From Pontibacter sp. HSC-14F20 (GTDB taxonomy: Bacteria > Bacteroidota > Bacteroidia > Cytophagales > Hymenobacteraceae): a stretch of 60,002 nt of DNA. Within the stretch, counting starts at the first letter, position 1. Every line of letters starts with the position of its first letter. Shown piece by piece: positions 22,868 to 33,000 of the stretch. The stretch covers positions 1-60,002 of the forward strand of contig NZ_JAHZTC010000024.1 of assembly GCF_019599265.1 (NCBI RefSeq), written 5' to 3'. The notes beneath the pieces are model-generated. The model saw only the letters and a program-made list of their open reading frames with translations, was not told the origin of the DNA and made no database searches. The position numbers were made by a program, and so were the translations under genes.

Positions 22868-24007
22868 ATGAAATTCGGAACAAAAGCTATACATGCCGGT
22901 GTGGAACCGGACCCAACCACAGGCGCTATCATGACGCCCATCTACCAGACTTCCACTTACGTTCAACGTTCGCCGGGCGACCACAAGGGCTATGAGTATT
23001 CACGTACACACAACCCGACACGTACCGCCCTGCAAAACGCACTGGCCGAGTTGGAAAACGGTAAACATGGCCTTTGTTTCTCTTCAGGTATGGCTGCTAT
23101 CGATGCCATTATCAAAATGCTGAAGCCGGGCGACGAAGTAATTTCGACCAACGACCTGTACGGCGGGAGCTACCGCATCTTCACCAAAATTTTTGCCAAC
23201 TACGGTATCAAGTTCCACTTCACCGACATGAGTGACCTGAGTAAGGTAGAGGCGCTGGTAAACGAGAATACCCGCATGATCTGGGTAGAGACGCCGACCA
23301 ATCCGCTGCTCAACATCATCGACATCAAGGGCTGCGCCGTCGTTGCCAAAAAGCACAACCTGTTGCTGGTAGCCGACAACACCTTTGCTACCCCGTTTCT
23401 GCAGACCCCTCTTGATATGGGAGCTGACATCGTGATGCACTCGCTCACCAAGTACATGGCCGGTCACTCGGATGTGGTGATGGGCGCTGTGATCGTGAAA
23501 GATGACGAGTTGCACGAGAAACTGGCTTTTATTCAGAACGCCTGCGGTGGCACGCCTGGTCCGCAGGACTGCTTCCTGGTATTGCGTGGTCTTAAAACCC
23601 TGCATATCCGGATGGAGCGCCACTGCGAAAACGGACGCGCTGTAGCCCAGTACCTCAAGAACCATGAGAAGGTAGAGAAGGTATACTGGCCGGGCCTGGA
23701 AGACCATCCCAGCCATCGCGTTGCTAAAGAGCAGATGCGTTCGTACGGCGGCATGGTTTCGTTTGTTCTGAAAGGTGATAAGATGGAAGACGCTATTGCT
23801 GCGCTGGAGCGCTTTAAGTATTTCGCTTTGGCTGAGTCACTGGGTGGTGTGGAATCGCTTTGCGGGCATCCTGCCTCTATGACGCACGCCAGTATACCTA
23901 GCGCCGAACGCCTGAAGGCTGGCCTGAGCGACTCACTGATTCGCCTGAGTGTAGGTATAGAAGACATTGAAGACCTGCTGGCTGACCTGGAGCAGGCTAT
24001 CGGATAA
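22868..24007 (+). CDS. metB: Cystathionine gamma-synthase/lyase-type PLP enzyme
   Basis: 379 residues, full length for the Cys/Met-metabolism PLP family. Signatures: YQTSTYVQ near residue 26, YEYSRTHNPT (PLP phosphate contact), CFSSGMAAI, VADNTFATP and HSLTKYMAGHSDVVMGA, whose lysine binds PLP. Near the end, GVESLCGHPASMTHASIP fixes the family. It joins homoserine derivatives to cysteine (methionine synthesis) or cleaves cystathionine; sequence alone does not separate these, so the symbol is the likelier option. A hairpin CTGTG/CACAG (about 22773-22799) lies upstream, but no known riboswitch was recognised. Confidence 0.85.
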   Translation: MKFGTKAIHAGVEPDPTTGAIMTPIYQTSTYVQRSPGDHKGYEYSRTHNPTRTALQNALAELENGKHGLCFSSGMAAIDAIIKMLKPGDEVISTNDLYGGSYRIFTKIFANYGIKFHFTDMSDLSKVEALVNENTRMIWVETPTNPLLNIIDIKGCAVVAKKHNLLLVADNTFATPFLQTPLDMGADIVMHSLTKYMAGHSDVVMGAVIVKDDELHEKLAFIQNACGGTPGPQDCFLVLRGLKTLHIRMERHCENGRAVAQYLKNHEKVEKVYWPGLEDHPSHRVAKEQMRSYGGMVSFVLKGDKMEDAIAALERFKYFALAESLGGVESLCGHPASMTHASIPSAERLKAGLSDSLIRLSVGIEDIEDLLADLEQAIG

Positions 24008-24028
24008 TCATAAAAATGACTGAAAGGT

Positions 24029-24064
24029 ATAGCCGTTCCGCGCACAAGTGGGGCGGCTATTTTT
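24029..24064 (+). terminator. Terminator after metB
   Basis: An AGCCG…CGGCT stem with an inner CC/GG pair, followed by ATTTTT, 20-odd bases after the stop codon. Confidence 0.6.
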
Positions 24065-24082
24065 CGTAAGGTAGAGGTATAG

Positions 24083-24607
24083 ATGGAAGAGCAACACATC
24101 TTGTTCTGGGAAAAGCAACGGTTCACGCAGTTCTGGCTATGGGCGCTGCTGCTGGGACTAGCGGCCATCCTGCTGGCTGGTTTTGTGTACCAGGTACTGC
24201 TGGGTGGTACCTTTGGCAACCGGCCTGTGTCGGATGTGCAGCTAAGTATCATGGCGGCACTGATCGGCTTCGGACTTCCTTTCTTTTTCTATTGGATGAC
24301 CTTGATCACCGAGGTAAAGCCAGGTATACTGCAGGTGCGTTTCCGGCCTTTTCATCTGAAACCGGTGCGTATACTTTTGCATACCGTGCGCGATTTTGAG
24401 AAGGTAATGTATGATCCAATCCGTGAATACGGTGGCTGGGGTATACGCTGGGGAGCAAAAGGCAAAGCTTACAGCATGTCGGGCAGAGAAGGGGTGTTGC
24501 TGCGCTTCTATAATCAGCAACCGCTCCTGATTGGCTCGAAGCGTGCCGGAGAGTTGTTTGCGGCTATAGAACAGGCCAAGGCTCAAGGCAAAGGTATAGC
24601 GGACTGA
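24083..24607 (+). CDS. Membrane protein with C-terminal PH-like region (DUF6141-like)
   Basis: 174 residues. Two transmembrane segments (about 19-42 and 55-76) are followed by a soluble tail. The tail has the pattern REYGGWGIRWGAKGKAYSMSGREGVLLRF, whose Gly-Gly-Trp-Gly-Ile-Arg core is typical of a PH-like membrane protein family (DUF6141 or a relative). Function unknown. The start at 24083 lies 15 bases after a GGTATAG word. No partner is suggested by its neighbours. Confidence 0.6.
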   Translation: MEEQHILFWEKQRFTQFWLWALLLGLAAILLAGFVYQVLLGGTFGNRPVSDVQLSIMAALIGFGLPFFFYWMTLITEVKPGILQVRFRPFHLKPVRILLHTVRDFEKVMYDPIREYGGWGIRWGAKGKAYSMSGREGVLLRFYNQQPLLIGSKRAGELFAAIEQAKAQGKGIAD

Positions 24608-24611
24608 ATTG

Positions 24612-24649
24612 ACAGGTATAGCAAGGTATAGCAAGGTATAGTAGGTATA
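24612..24649 (+). repeat. Four tandem GGTATAG units
   Basis: Directly after the membrane-protein gene the sequence holds four GGTATAG copies, three spaced by 10 bases and the fourth by 9. It is the densest occurrence in the window of the word discussed in the findings. Confidence 0.8.
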
Positions 24650-24690
24650 GAAAAGGCCGCTGTTCGATAGGAGCAGCAGCCTTCTTATTC
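24650..24690. terminator. Convergent-gene terminator
   Basis: GGCCGCTG pairs imperfectly with CAGCAGCC around a short loop, followed by a T-rich tail, between the ends of the membrane-protein gene and the OmpA gene. Confidence 0.45.
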
Positions 24691-24707
24691 TATGTAGATA
24701 TAGCGGT

Positions 24708-25424
24708 TTACTTGATATTCTGGATGCCCAGGATCTTGTAGATTTCCGTGAAGTCAGGTGTCAGGATGATTTCGGTACGGCGGTTCTTGGCTTTGGCGGC
24801 AGGCGTGCGGCCTGTGTCAATCGGCTGGAAGAAGGCACGTCCGGCCGGTGTGATGCGGTCAGGTGACAGCCCACGCTTGGCCATCAGGCGGGTAATTTCG
24901 GTTGCACGCAGCACGCTCAGGTCCCAGTTGTCGGCGATGTCCTTGGTGCCTGGCCGAACCTCCACGTCATCGGTGTGGCCTTCTACCATCACGCCTACGC
25001 TCTGGTTTTTCTTCAACACATCCACCAATTGGTCGAGGGCTTCCTTTCCTGTGTTGTTTACCTTTGTGCTGCCTGTGGCGAACAAAAGCTTGTCGGACAT
25101 AGATACGTATACCTTGCCGTCTTTGATGTTCACGCTCAAATCGCCTTGGTTAAAGCCGGAAAGCGCGGTATTTACTTCGTTGCGCAGATCGTCCAGAATC
25201 TTCTTCTGATCGTTCATGGCGCGCTCCAGTTCCGCCAGTTTCTGCTCACGCTCTCGCAGTGTGCTGTTCAGTTCTTTTTCCTTATCGCGGCTGGCAGCTT
25301 GTTCGCGTTCAAGGGCCTCCTTGCTGGCTTTCAGCTCGTCGTACTTTTTAGAAGAAACGCATGATGACATTAAGGCGCCACATAACAGTAGTGATAATGA
25401 TGCTTTCGTGAAATTAGCTTTCAT
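24708..25424 (-). CDS. OmpA-family lipoprotein with coiled coil
   Basis: 238 residues. The signal sequence ends in a lipobox (LMSSC, Cys22). Residues ~25-85 are an unbroken charged coiled coil (KEALEREQAASRDKEKEL and on), followed by a peptidoglycan-binding OmpA domain: DKLLFATGSTKVNNTGKE, VMVEGHTDDVEV and NRRTEIILTPDF. The combination suggests an outer-membrane lipoprotein that bridges to the cell wall. Monocistronic; the 3' end faces the tandem-repeat terminator region. Confidence 0.85.
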   Translation of the reverse strand: MKANFTKASLSLLLCGALMSSCVSSKKYDELKASKEALEREQAASRDKEKELNSTLREREQKLAELERAMNDQKKILDDLRNEVNTALSGFNQGDLSVNIKDGKVYVSMSDKLLFATGSTKVNNTGKEALDQLVDVLKKNQSVGVMVEGHTDDVEVRPGTKDIADNWDLSVLRATEITRLMAKRGLSPDRITPAGRAFFQPIDTGRTPAAKAKNRRTEIILTPDFTEIYKILGIQNIK

Positions 25425-25751
25425 GTGTGTTTAGGTGTTAATTGATCAGGTTGTTTGTAATTGATTTTACGGGCAACTATGGAACAGAACGAAAAACGAG
25501 GCTTATAAGTATAAACCGGCTCAGTTCCGCTCCTTTGTAACCTCCATTGCTAGGCAAATAGCATGCTAAACCTATATATTATATAGCAGATGGAGAGATA
25601 AATGTTTTGGTGTTTTAATAAAAGGCCGGGAAAGAGCGGTTGATGAAGATCTGGTGACTTGAAAGTTGGAATTGGCTTGAACAGCAGATAAGTGCAGGTA
25701 TAGAAACAAAGGCAATCGGAATGCTAGTAGCCTTCCTTTAGTATCGATTTT
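25425..25751. other. Non-coding spacer
   Basis: About 330 bp with no reading frame of interest. It must contain the ompA-type gene promoter on the minus strand, but no clear -33/-7 pair was found by eye. Confidence 0.4.
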
Positions 25752-26138
25752 TTACTCATCATTTCTGCGCACCCACTCCAGGGCCTGCTCGCGCTCCATT
25801 ACTTCAAAGTGTTTTATTTTTGCCGTAGTAAAAGGGCTTGCCATTACAGTGAGCCAGTCCAGCCACCTGCGGTTGCCTACGAGCGCTACTTTCATAAAGT
25901 CGCCAGCGTGGCGGAAGTCGAACTTGAGGTCTTCCCAAAGTGCCTGCAGCGAAATTTCCTCGGCATCCTGCAGTTCGGCATATACCCGTATCTTACCGTA
26001 TTGTTTGATTTTCTCTTCCAGAATCGGTAACATCACTTCGTAGTCATGCCGGTCTATGCTGCCCGCCAGACGAAAAGCAACCAGCTCATCTCGAGACTCT
26101 TCAAGTAACTGTAGCATTGGGATCAGGTTTGTCGTCAT
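25752..26138 (-). CDS. SpoIIAA/STAS-like protein
   Basis: 128 residues, no membrane segment. The pattern VAFRLAGSIDRHDYEVMLPIL, then IRVYAELQDAEEISLQALWED and MKVALVGNRRWLDWLTVM, matches the SpoIIAA-like (STAS-type) family in which an N-terminal strand-helix unit is followed by a VG(N/D)..W box. Role unknown; some relatives bind hydrophobic ligands. Separated from its neighbours by non-coding DNA. Confidence 0.7.
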   Translation of the reverse strand: MTTNLIPMLQLLEESRDELVAFRLAGSIDRHDYEVMLPILEEKIKQYGKIRVYAELQDAEEISLQALWEDLKFDFRHAGDFMKVALVGNRRWLDWLTVMASPFTTAKIKHFEVMEREQALEWVRRNDE

Positions 26139-26221
26139 AAATACGTAACGACGATGACCACGTTCAAGTATAGTATTTAGTTACGGCGATACTTATACCT
26201 GTTATTGTACAATATCTGAGC

Positions 26222-26614
26222 CTATTGGGCAACCAGCATGCTTAGCTGCCGCAGCAATACGTCACGGATAGTAGTGGTACTGCCGTCAGCAAACCGGATG
26301 CTGTAAGGCGTGCCCGACGAGGATTCAGAGGCCAGCTTTGTGATGAATCCCTCCGCTGTTTTTATTTTGGATGCATGCTTTTTCCATTTTGAAGACAAGT
26401 GCGCTGCAGCCTTTTCAGGGGCAAATTCACTGTTGTTTCGAATAAATGTGGCGCCTTCGAGGGTACGGATGTATTCGATCAGCAGCTGAACTTTCTGGTC
26501 TTCAGACATCGTTGCGGAAGAGTTGCTGTTTTCGTAAGAACCTTGCGCTGCAGCCGGGTGCAGTGCACTTTGGATTAGTTGGATGGCCACTGCCAGTAAT
26601 AGTACTCTGAACAT
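26222..26614 (-). CDS. DUF5329-family exported protein
   Basis: 130 residues with a signal peptide (to about residue 23, AAAQG). The mature part has the family pattern: a helix IEYIRTLEGATFIRNNSEF, then EKAAAHLSSKWKKH and AEGFITKLAS…GTPYSIRFADG. DUF5329 proteins are small exported proteins of unknown role. Divergent from the 642-aa gene, with a ~145-bp gap. Confidence 0.75.
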   Translation of the reverse strand: MFRVLLLAVAIQLIQSALHPAAAQGSYENSNSSATMSEDQKVQLLIEYIRTLEGATFIRNNSEFAPEKAAAHLSSKWKKHASKIKTAEGFITKLASESSSGTPYSIRFADGSTTTIRDVLLRQLSMLVAQ

Positions 26615-26759
26615 GGTTTTTGTACTCGTTTATTTTAAAAAAAATCTGTTCGGAAAAGTAATTTTGCAATCCGATAAGGCACTTAATTTCAAGTCGTAAC
26701 GTTAGATTCAGAAGCAAAAATATACCTGAATCTGCCGCTATACCGGCTATACGTATTTT

Positions 26760-28688
26760 ATGAAGAAAATTTTCTCCCTCTTTGCGATGGGCCTCTTGCT
26801 ATGCCAGCAGGCCTTTGCCCAGCAGAACATTGAGACCAGACTAGGTTATAGTTACAACGATAAATTTGAATTTTCGGACGAGTGGCAATACCTTTCCACT
26901 GATATTTACCTCTACAACGGCGGCCAGTTTAACCGTGTGCTCAACGAGTTGGAGTCGGGGGTTAAGAAGAAAAGCAAGAAGAAGTACGCTTACGAACTGG
27001 AGTATCTGTTCATTACGGCGCAACTCAAAAACCTGAAGCTCTTCGGCAACGACCAGATCGTATACCCGCTTTTCAACTTTCACATTAACACCGACAAGAA
27101 AGAATACCATACCCAGGTAAGTGATCATCTGGAAGTGGTGCGCATCATCGACAAAATGCCACTGACTTCTGCCCAGAACAGCATCGATGCGGCGATCAAC
27201 GCTAAAGCGGTTACCAATCAGGATGGAGATCAGGTGTTCAACCTGGTGGCTAGCCAACTGGTAAGCCTTTCGAACCTGACCAATCCATCGGTGGCGGTGA
27301 TGTCTCTGGTAGGGGAGTTTGGTAACCTGTTAAATTCACGCGCCAAGAAGAAAGAGTATAAGTTCAGTTCGACGATCCGCCTGTACGAAGGGCAGAATTT
27401 TGACACGCGTCTGCATTCGGTGAAGGTATACGTTTTCGTGCCGGGCAGTGTGAAGACCGTTACCTTAAAGCCAGCCAAACTGGCCGATTACCTCAGCAAG
27501 AACTCGAGCAAGCTGGACCGCAAGCAAATGGAAGATGCCATCGGGTATAAGGAGTACCCTTATATTGTGGTGGCCAATTACAAGTCGCTTTACAAAGTGG
27601 ATGTGCTGACCGGCGATGAAGTGACCATGGACCTGATCGAGAAGCGCAAGCAAAAGATTCAGACGGCTTATGACACCAAGCTGATGAACGATGAGACCTA
27701 TCGACAGGAAAAGTTGTATGTGGAGTTTCTGCGCATATTCGCTGACATGAAGCAGAACCTGAATGCCTACCGCCTCAACTACCGCAATAATAGCCCGGAG
27801 ATCAATGCGAAAAACCTGTTTGGCATCATGCAGGAGTATAAGCGCCTGAAAACCGCTTTTGAGGCACGCGAAAAGGAGTTTGGCAAGAACACAACGTATA
27901 AGAACATCTTCCGGTCGGAATACGAATCGATACTGGCCAACGCCGACCTATATCTGGACGCCGACCATAACCTGAAAAACGCAAAGGTGCTGGTAAACAC
28001 GCTGCAGGAACTCGAGAACAATTCCAAAGCATGGGATACGCCGGCCAAACGCGAAGCCGCGCTGGCCAAACTGTCGTCGGTGGAGCTGCCGCGTGCCGAT
28101 TACCTGTCTGCCTCTGTGGAAGGGGAGGCCATCGTGCGCCTGACCAAGAGACTGGAGGATATGCAGTACCGCGAAGTGTTCGAAAAAGAGGTAAAGAAAC
28201 TGACGGACACGCAGGCTTCTGAAGAAACGCTGTCTGTGCGCAACGCCCTGCAGGACAAAGCCAACACAAGCAACTGCCTGAGCTGCCGCGATAAGGTGCG
28301 CGATGCAGTGAACGAGTATAACAAACGCTATGAAAACTCTAAACTGAAAGAGGAAACCAAAGAAATGGGCAAGTTGCAGAGTGCAGCCGAACAACAGGTG
28401 CTGCGCCACCTGCGCTGGCGGCTGTGCTTCGACAATAACCTGCAAGCTGTAGCTGTGGCCAGTTCCGACAATGGCATGGACCAGTACTACGCCAAGTTGA
28501 GTGAAAAGAGCAGTTCGTTTGCAGCCACGATCAAAGAGTTGGACACGCTCGCCAAAAACGCGCCCGAGAACGCTCACCTGCAACAGGTGCAGGGCTATAA
28601 CAAGCAGCTAATCAGTCTGATGAAAGAAGTAGAGCAATACTATGCCATGCTTTGTGAGTTAGATAAGAAACTCTGCGAGTGTCAGTAA
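26760..28688 (+). CDS. Large exported protein of unknown function
   Basis: 642 residues with a clean signal peptide (MKKIFSLFAMGLLLCQQAFAQ). The mature protein is mostly helical and rich in Lys, Glu and Asn; residues ~290-560 are long amphipathic helices. A CxxC pair (SNCLSCRD) lies at about residue 507-511 and more cysteines near the C-terminus (CELDKKLCECQ), so a disulphide-bonded domain is possible. The opening (DIYLYNGGQFNRVLNELES) recalls tetratricopeptide-like helices, but I cannot name a family. Confidence 0.6.
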   Translation: MKKIFSLFAMGLLLCQQAFAQQNIETRLGYSYNDKFEFSDEWQYLSTDIYLYNGGQFNRVLNELESGVKKKSKKKYAYELEYLFITAQLKNLKLFGNDQIVYPLFNFHINTDKKEYHTQVSDHLEVVRIIDKMPLTSAQNSIDAAINAKAVTNQDGDQVFNLVASQLVSLSNLTNPSVAVMSLVGEFGNLLNSRAKKKEYKFSSTIRLYEGQNFDTRLHSVKVYVFVPGSVKTVTLKPAKLADYLSKNSSKLDRKQMEDAIGYKEYPYIVVANYKSLYKVDVLTGDEVTMDLIEKRKQKIQTAYDTKLMNDETYRQEKLYVEFLRIFADMKQNLNAYRLNYRNNSPEINAKNLFGIMQEYKRLKTAFEAREKEFGKNTTYKNIFRSEYESILANADLYLDADHNLKNAKVLVNTLQELENNSKAWDTPAKREAALAKLSSVELPRADYLSASVEGEAIVRLTKRLEDMQYREVFEKEVKKLTDTQASEETLSVRNALQDKANTSNCLSCRDKVRDAVNEYNKRYENSKLKEETKEMGKLQSAAEQQVLRHLRWRLCFDNNLQAVAVASSDNGMDQYYAKLSEKSSSFAATIKELDTLAKNAPENAHLQQVQGYNKQLISLMKEVEQYYAMLCELDKKLCECQ

Positions 28689-28729
28689 TGGGCCAATAAC
28701 ATTCCCGCAATTTTACCCGTTGGGAGTGT

Positions 28730-29227
28730 ATGGTCGATTTTCTGGATACGCTTCTAGGTATAGGCTCGGACTCGCTCACATGGTGGCAAATGTCTATCCG
28801 GGCGGTTGTTGTTTTTATCGCGGCTTTGCTGATTATGCGGATTGGCAACAAGCGCATTTTCGGAAAGCATACCGCTTTCGATATCGTGTTGGGGATCATC
28901 TATGGCTCAGTTCTCAGCCGCGCCATCACAGGTAACTCTCCCTTCTGGCCCACGCTTGCCGCTGCCCTTACGCTGGTTTTGCTGCACCGATTTCTGGCCT
29001 TTCTGGCTTATAATACCTCCGGATTTTTCGGGCCACTTATAAAGGGTAATCCTGTGTGTCTGATAAAAGACGGGAGGATACAGGAGGACGAGCTCAAAAA
29101 ACATAATCTGACTGAAAACGATCTGCAAGAAGCCCTGCGCTTGGAAGGTGTTACAGATACTAAAGACGTGGCGTACGGCTGCCTGGAACGGAGCGGTAAC
29201 ATCAGTATTGTTAAAAAGGATTCTTAA
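28730..29227 (+). CDS. DUF421 (YetF/YdfR-like) membrane protein
   Basis: 165 residues. Three hydrophobic segments in the N-terminal half; RIGNKRIFGKHTAFDIVLGI matches the conserved DUF421 membrane block. The soluble C-terminus has GPLIKGNPVCLIKDGRI and AYGCLERSGNISIVKK, the usual DUF421 tail. Function is not established for this family. Start GTG/ATG near 28730; convergent with trxA. Confidence 0.85.
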   Translation: MVDFLDTLLGIGSDSLTWWQMSIRAVVVFIAALLIMRIGNKRIFGKHTAFDIVLGIIYGSVLSRAITGNSPFWPTLAAALTLVLLHRFLAFLAYNTSGFFGPLIKGNPVCLIKDGRIQEDELKKHNLTENDLQEALRLEGVTDTKDVAYGCLERSGNISIVKKDS

Positions 29228-29268
29228 ACACGAAAGCCCTTCCAGTTTTGGAAAGGCTTTCGTGTTTA
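29226..29268. terminator. Bidirectional terminator between the DUF421 gene and trxA
   Basis: AACACGAAAGCC pairs with GGCTTTCGTGTT with an inner TCC/GGA pair; both strands end in A/T-rich tails. Confidence 0.8.
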
Positions 29269-29287
29269 GATAATATCAGACCGGTAC

Positions 29288-29614
29288 TTAGGCCATCTGA
29301 GCGTCCAGTTTACCAGCCAGTACGTTTTTAGGTACAGCGCCTACCTGCTTGTCCACTACCTGTCCGTTTTTGAAAACGAGCAGTGTCGGGATGCTGCGGA
29401 TACCGAACTTAGCAGAAGTCTGTGGGTTCGCGTCAACGTCTACTTTGCCAATTACGGCTTTACCTTCGTATTCGCCGGCCAGCTCTTCCACGATCGGACC
29501 TACCATGCGGCACGGACCGCACCATTCTGCCCAAAAGTCTACCAATACTGGTTTATCTGAATTGATGATCTCATCAAAATTAGCGTCAGTGATTTCTAGT
29601 GCTTTGTTAGCCAT
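29288..29614 (-). CDS. trxA: Thioredoxin
   Basis: 108 residues, canonical length. Active site [10 protein letters not shown] at residues 28-37, preceded by [12 protein letters not shown] and followed by [15 protein letters not shown] (the cis-Pro loop). It reduces disulphides in cytoplasmic proteins. Expressed from its own promoter (29649-29678). Confidence 0.97.
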   Translation of the reverse strand: MANKALEITDANFDEIINSDKPVLVDFWAEWCGPCRMVGPIVEELAGEYEGKAVIGKVDVDANPQTSAKFGIRSIPTLLVFKNGQVVDKQVGAVPKNVLAGKLDAQMA

Positions 29615-29648
29615 AACTTTAACGTTTTGTTGGTTAAATTCTCTGTTT

Positions 29649-29678
29649 TAAATATAGTAACATTTTATAGCTTGTCAA
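29649..29678 (-). promoter_or_regulatory. Bacteroidetes-type promoter of trxA
   Basis: On the minus strand TTG (29678-29676), exactly 19 bases, then TATATTTA (29656-29649; consensus TAnnTTTG, last base differs). Transcription would start near 29640, about 25 bases before the ATG. Confidence 0.65.
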
Positions 29679-29709
29679 ATTTGAGTCCAATTGCTTTTGC
29701 CTGACAAGC
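29669..29709. repeat. Nine-base inverted repeat over the trxA -35 area
   Basis: AGCTTGTCA pairs perfectly with TGACAAGCT, 23 bases apart, overlapping the -33 element. It is a plausible operator for a regulator of trxA; no regulator is encoded nearby. Confidence 0.45.
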
Positions 29710-29860
29710 TGTCCTGTTATTGGGCAAAACCCGATGCAAATTTAGAACTTATACATACGAATTTACAAGCCGAGGGTATATTTATTTGTATAAACAAATG
29801 TTGCGGGATTTAGTTTCAGTGAAATTGCGAAGTGGGCATAGTGGCAGAGGGAGGTTGGGG

Positions 29861-29937
29861 AATAGCTCTTTCGGATTGATAATTCCGAAAGAGCTATTAC
29901 AACAAAGAAGGTATACTGCTTGCGTAGCATACCTTCT
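29861..29937. terminator. Two hairpins downstream of dnaE
   Basis: AATAGCTCTTTCGGA (29861-29875) pairs perfectly with TCCGAAAGAGCTATT (29884-29898). A second hairpin, GAAGGTAT with ATACCTTC and an inner CTGC/GTAG pair, spans 29908-29937. No T-run on either strand. They end the dnaE transcript or serve as RNA-processing or binding sites. Confidence 0.5.
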
Positions 29938-30001
29938 CTATACCTGAAGAGACTGGAGAGATGCATCTGAATTCTCCCCCATCTCCAGAATCTCAAATCA
30001 A

Positions 30002-33000
30002 TTACAGTAGTTTACACTCACCCAATCCCAGGTCCTTCACCTGCCCCAAGAATACCTTCGGGTCGATTCTATACTTGCGGGAGTAAGTTGGCAGTACCAG
30101 TTTTTCGTCGGGCACGTGCAGCGTGATTTCTAATCGCTTCTGGCCCGGGCTGGTTGCAATGGCTTCCTCTAAAGCCTCGGCTAAGTTCGGAGTGAGGAGC
30201 TGCAGATTTACGTTCACTTGCACGCCCTGCGCCATTTTGTCCATCACGTCACCTAGGAGCTGGATGTTGGTTGGCTTCAATTCCCATTGGTCCTCAGTCC
30301 GGTAGCGGAGTTGTACCTTGCCTCTGATGAACAGGTATAGCCCTTGTCGCAGGTAGGGCTGGAACTTCATGTAGTCTTCGCCGAACAACGCCATTTGCAG
30401 CGTGGTGTCATAATCTTCGATGGAGAACAGCGCAAACGGATTGCCATTCTTCGCTGTTCGGATCACCACCTCTGACACCATGCCGGCCACATTGATGTCT
30501 TTGTTTTTGTAATTGGCAATGTCTGCCAGCGAGGAGGTGCAGTAGGAGTCAATCTCCATCTTGAACTGGTCGAGCGGGTGGCCGGAGATGTAGAAGCCTA
30601 CTACTTCCTTTTCACGACGCAGCATCTCGGCCTGCGTCCATACCTGTACTTCCGGGATTTTCGGTAGCGGGGAGGCCACAGCGGCGCTGCCCCCGAATAG
30701 CGACTGTTGCGCGGCCTGTTGCTCTGCCTGGTAGTTATTGCCATATCGCACCGCCTTCTCCAGCAAGCTTATATTTTCACCTTCCGGCACTTCCATCAGC
30801 TGGGCGCGGTGATAGAGTCCCCACGAGTCGAATGCTCCGGCCAGGGCCATACTTTCAAAGGTCTTCTTATTCACGGCACGCAGGTTAATGCGCTTGGCAA
30901 AGTCAAAGATATCCTGATACGGACCGTTCTTCTCTCTTTCCGAAATAATAGCGTCTACAGCTGCTTCGCCGGTGCCTTTAATGGCAGCCAGACCGAAACG
31001 GATCTGCCCTTGTTCGTTCACGTTGAACTTCAGTAAAGATTCGTTCACGTCCGGACCCAGCACAGCCACACCTTGTTTGCGGGCTTCCTCAATAAAGAAC
31101 GTCACCTTTTTGATGTCGTTCATGTTGTTGGTCAGCACTGCCGCCATGTATTCGGCAGGGTAATGCGCCTTGAGGTAACCGGTTTGGTAAGCCACAACAG
31201 AGTAAGCGGCGGAGTGGGAGCGGTTGAAGCCGTACTGGGCGAACTTCTCCATCACATCGAACACCTCCGAAGCCTTTTTCGCCGGAATCTTGTGCATCTC
31301 CATAGCCCCGGCAATGAACTTCTCACGCTCCTCGGCCATTTTCTTCATGTCCTTCTTACCCATGGCGCGGCGCAGCAAGTCGGCACCCCCCAGTGAGTAA
31401 CCGGCCAGAATTTGGGCCGTCTGCATGATCTGCTCCTGGTATACCATGATCCCGTAAGAGTAATTCAGGATCGGCTCGAGCAGCTCGTGCGGATATTCCA
31501 CTTCCTCTTTGCCGTGCTTGCGGTTAATGAAGTTCGGGATGAACTGCATCGGGCCCGGACGGTAAAGGGCGTTCATGGCGATCAAATCTTCAATGTTGGT
31601 AGGCTGCAAGTCCTTGAGGTACATGCGCATACCTTCCGACTCGAACTGGAACGTACCAATTGTGTCACCGCGCTGGTACAGTTCGTAGGTTTTCTCGTCG
31701 TCGATCGGAATGTTGTCGATATTGATCTCAACGCCATGGTTCTTCTTGATGAGCTCCATGGCGTCTTTGATGATGGTGAGGGTTTTCAGGCCCAAAAAGT
31801 CCATCTTTAGCATACCTGCACTTTCGATCACCTTGCCGTCGAACTGCGTCACCAGCAGATCCGAGTCTTTGGAGGTCGAAACAGGTATGTAATTGGTAAT
31901 GTCGTCCGGCGCGATGATCACACCGGCCGCATGTATACCTGTGTTGCGCACCGAACCTTCCAGCTTTTCGGCCAGCCTGAGTACGGCGGCGCGTGCATCG
32001 TTACCTTCGCGGATGGCAGCCAGCTCGAGGTTTTCCATGAAGGCCTTGGCTAACGTAGTGCCCGGAGTCTCAGGTACCATTTTAGCCAGTTCGTTGGCTT
32101 CGGCCAGCGGCAAAGAAGTGGAGCGGGCTACGTCTTTGATAGACGACTTGGCGGCCATCGTACCGAAGGTGATGATCTGGGCTACCTGCGTTTTGCCGTA
32201 CTTGTCTACCACGTAGTCGATCACGCGCTGGCGGTTTACGTCATCAAAGTCAATATCAATATCGGGCATGGACACACGCTCCGGGTTCAGGAATCGCTCG
32301 AAAAGCAGGTTATACTTGATCGGGTCGATGTTCGTAATACCAATACAGTAGGCCACTGCCGAACCTGCAGCAGAACCACGGCCCGGACCCACAAACACGC
32401 CCATGTCGCGGCCACGGTTGATAAAGTCCTGCACAATCAAAAAGTAACCGGCAAAGCCCATGGTCTTGATCACGTGCAGCTCAAAATCGAGTCGCTCTGT
32501 CACTTCCGGGGTTATTTCAGAATAGCGCTTGGCTGCGCCTTCGTAAGTCAGGTGGCGCAGGAACTCGTCGGCGTCAGCGTGCTGCGGCGGAATCGGGAAG
32601 TTCGGCAGCAGGATGTCGCGCTTTAGCACAGGCGGCGTGATCTTGTCTACGATCTCGTTGGTATTGTCTACAGCCTCCGGTACATCCTGGAAGAGCTGGT
32701 TCATTTCGGCCTGCGTCTTGAAGTAGAACTGATCGTTCGGGAAACCAAAGCGGGTTTTCGGGCCGGCCTCGTCAATGCGCTGCAGCATCTGACGGACGCC
32801 CACATGGTTGCTATACTTGCTGCGCACGTTCTCCACGGTGTCGTAAATCACCTTTTGGTCGTCGCTCAGGAAGCGGTAGTATTTCGTGGTAAAGTCGCCC
32901 ACCGGGGTACTCTGGTCTTCGCCAGTATTCACGCAAAGCAGGATATCGTGCGCGTTCCAGTCCTCCTGGTCCACGTAGTGGGAGTCGTTGGTGCAAATCA

